This document shows positions 63,253 to 64,000 of a DNA stretch of 64,000 nucleotides, piece after piece; position 1 is the first letter of the stretch, and each line of letters starts with the position of its first letter. Location: positions 1 through 64,000 of the forward strand of contig CAWJFC010000008.1 of assembly GCA_963841945.1 (NCBI GenBank). Direction: 5' to 3'. A model generated the notes under the pieces. The model did no database searches, was not told where the DNA came from, and was given only the letters and a program-made list of their open reading frames with translations. The DNA comes from Acidiflorens sp963841945 (lineage in GTDB: Bacteria; Acidobacteriota; Terriglobia; Terriglobales; Acidobacteriaceae). Position numbers and translations under genes: made by a program.

Positions 63253-64000
63253 ATGAAGAAAGTCCTCATCCTCGGAGCCGCAGGTCGCGACTTCCACAAC
63301 TTCAACGTATTCTTCCGTGACAACCTCGACTATCACGTCGTCGCCTTCACCGCGACCCAGATCCCGGATATTGCCGGAAGGCAATATCCTCACGAACTCG
63401 CCGGCCGTCTCTACCCAAACGGCATCCCCATCTTTGAAGAAAAGAACCTCGAGCAGATCGTCGCCGATGAGCGCGTCGACACTGTTGTCTTCTCTTACAG
63501 CGACATCTCCTATCCCAATCTCATGCACCTCGCCTCGCGCGTGGTCGCGGCCGGAGCCGATTTCTGGCTGCTCGGCACCGAGCACACGCAAATCAAATCG
63601 CACGTGCCCGTCGTCTCGGTCTGCGCCGCTCGCACCGGATGCGGCAAGAGTCCCGTCTCGCGCCTCGTCGCTGCCACCCTCATTGAACAAGGGCACAAGC
63701 CCGTCGTCATTCGCCACCCCATGCCCTATGGCAATCTCGCCGAACAGGCCGTCCAGCGCTTCGCCACCCTGAAGGACCTCGACTTCCACCAATGCACCAT
63801 CGAGGAATGCGAGGAGTACGAGCCCCACATCAAGCTGGGCACAATCGTCTATGCTGGCGTCGATTACGAGAAAATCCTCCGCCAGGCCGAAAAGGAAGCC
63901 GACGTCATTCTCTGGGATGGCGGCAACAACGACACTCCTTTCTATAGCTCCGATCTCGAAATCGTCGTCGTCGATCCCCACCGCCCCGGCCACGAACTCG
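63253..64000 (+). CDS. cyclic 2,3-diphosphoglycerate synthetase-like GTPase (partial)
   Basis: The first 249 codons from ATG 63253; the gene runs off the window. N-terminal Rossmann-type ILGAAGRDFHNFNVFFRDN, then VVSVCAARTGCGKSPVSRLVA, a P-loop-like GCGKS. Typical segments RHPMPYGNLAEQAVQRF, CTIEECEEYEPHI and VILWDGGNNDTPF follow. Members of this family occur in archaea (cyclic 2,3-diphosphoglycerate synthetase) and in many bacteria, where the role is uncertain. It is preceded by GGGGGTG nine bases upstream. Not linked to the receptor, from which it is separated by the terminator. Confidence 0.82.
   Translation, partial: MKKVLILGAAGRDFHNFNVFFRDNLDYHVVAFTATQIPDIAGRQYPHELAGRLYPNGIPIFEEKNLEQIVADERVDTVVFSYSDISYPNLMHLASRVVAAGADFWLLGTEHTQIKSHVPVVSVCAARTGCGKSPVSRLVAATLIEQGHKPVVIRHPMPYGNLAEQAVQRFATLKDLDFHQCTIEECEEYEPHIKLGTIVYAGVDYEKILRQAEKEADVILWDGGNNDTPFYSSDLEIVVVDPHRPGHEL

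Noticed and set aside
1..64000. CRISPR arrays, tRNA and rRNA genes
   Set aside because: No regularly spaced short repeats and no cloverleaf-like or rRNA-like stretches were recognised by eye.

Overview
The window looks like chromosomal DNA of a soil-type Acidobacteriota (Terriglobia/Koribacter-like). This is inferred from the gene families: a very large Oar-like TonB-dependent receptor with an N-terminal carboxypeptidase-regulatory domain, an FG-GAP/ASPIC (CRTAC1-like) secreted protein, DUF3309 and DUF5670-type mini-proteins, and an MtrA/MtrB-type porin-cytochrome pair. No rRNA or tRNA gene was recognised, so the phylum call is an inference.

Layout. (1) 0-12 kb is an accessory, visibly more AT-rich zone. 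It holds an integrase remnant, an orphan CuA-type oxidase subunit II with a di-heme cytochrome c, scattered small enzymes (methyltransferase, cupin, AraC regulator, GNAT, isochorismatase-like), a large YVTN/phosphoesterase protein and several broken genes (PhoD-like, a small secreted protein, a membrane protein). (2) 12.4-16 kb holds a GT4 glycosyltransferase fused to a helical C-terminal domain, paired with a GH130 phosphorylase/hydrolase. (3) 16-17.5 kb is a run of mini-genes (DUF3309, zinc ribbons, DUF5670), several with an odd start, a frameshift or an in-frame TGA. (4) 18.4-29 kb is a complete divergent chemosensory system: cheY-cheR-cheX-cheY on the minus strand, and cheA (with an inserted zinc-binding CZB domain)-cheW-soluble five-PAS receptor-cheB on the plus strand. 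(5) 29-34 kb has two large secreted proteins and a Wzi-like remnant. (6) 34.6-39.6 kb is ilvC-ilvB-ilvN-ilvD for branched-chain amino acids behind a readable sigma70-type promoter. (7) 39.6-43 kb is an outer-membrane electron-conduit pair (decaheme cytochrome and frameshifted MtrB-like barrel). (8) 44-58 kb is the most interesting part, a carbon/lipid-storage-type locus. (9) 58-64 kb has a secreted cyanophycinase-like peptidase, a TonB receptor with two frameshifts, and the start of a cyclic 2,3-diphosphoglycerate synthetase-like GTPase.

The 44-58 kb locus contains two paralogous phasin-like proteins built of short amphipathic repeats, a PhaR-type regulator, an ABC1/UbiB kinase, a lipase, a patatin, a bifunctional AdhE-type aldehyde/alcohol dehydrogenase, a STAS protein, a wax ester synthase/diacylglycerol acyltransferase (WS/DGAT), an outer-membrane barrel and a long-chain acyl-CoA synthetase. 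There is no PHA synthase in the window. Both phasin-like genes have a TTGACR-N17-TAYART-like promoter followed immediately by the same 15-bp near-palindrome TGCTGCATTGCAGCA, which fits the CTGC-N3-GCAG operator known for alphaproteobacterial PhaR. A 14-bp match lies between the divergent patatin and adhE genes. My reading is a PhaR/phasin-controlled neutral-lipid (wax ester or triacylglycerol) granule module.

Caution: several long conserved genes are broken by single-base losses in short homopolymers (MtrB-like, TonB receptor, PhoD-like). Some breaks may be sequence errors rather than biology.
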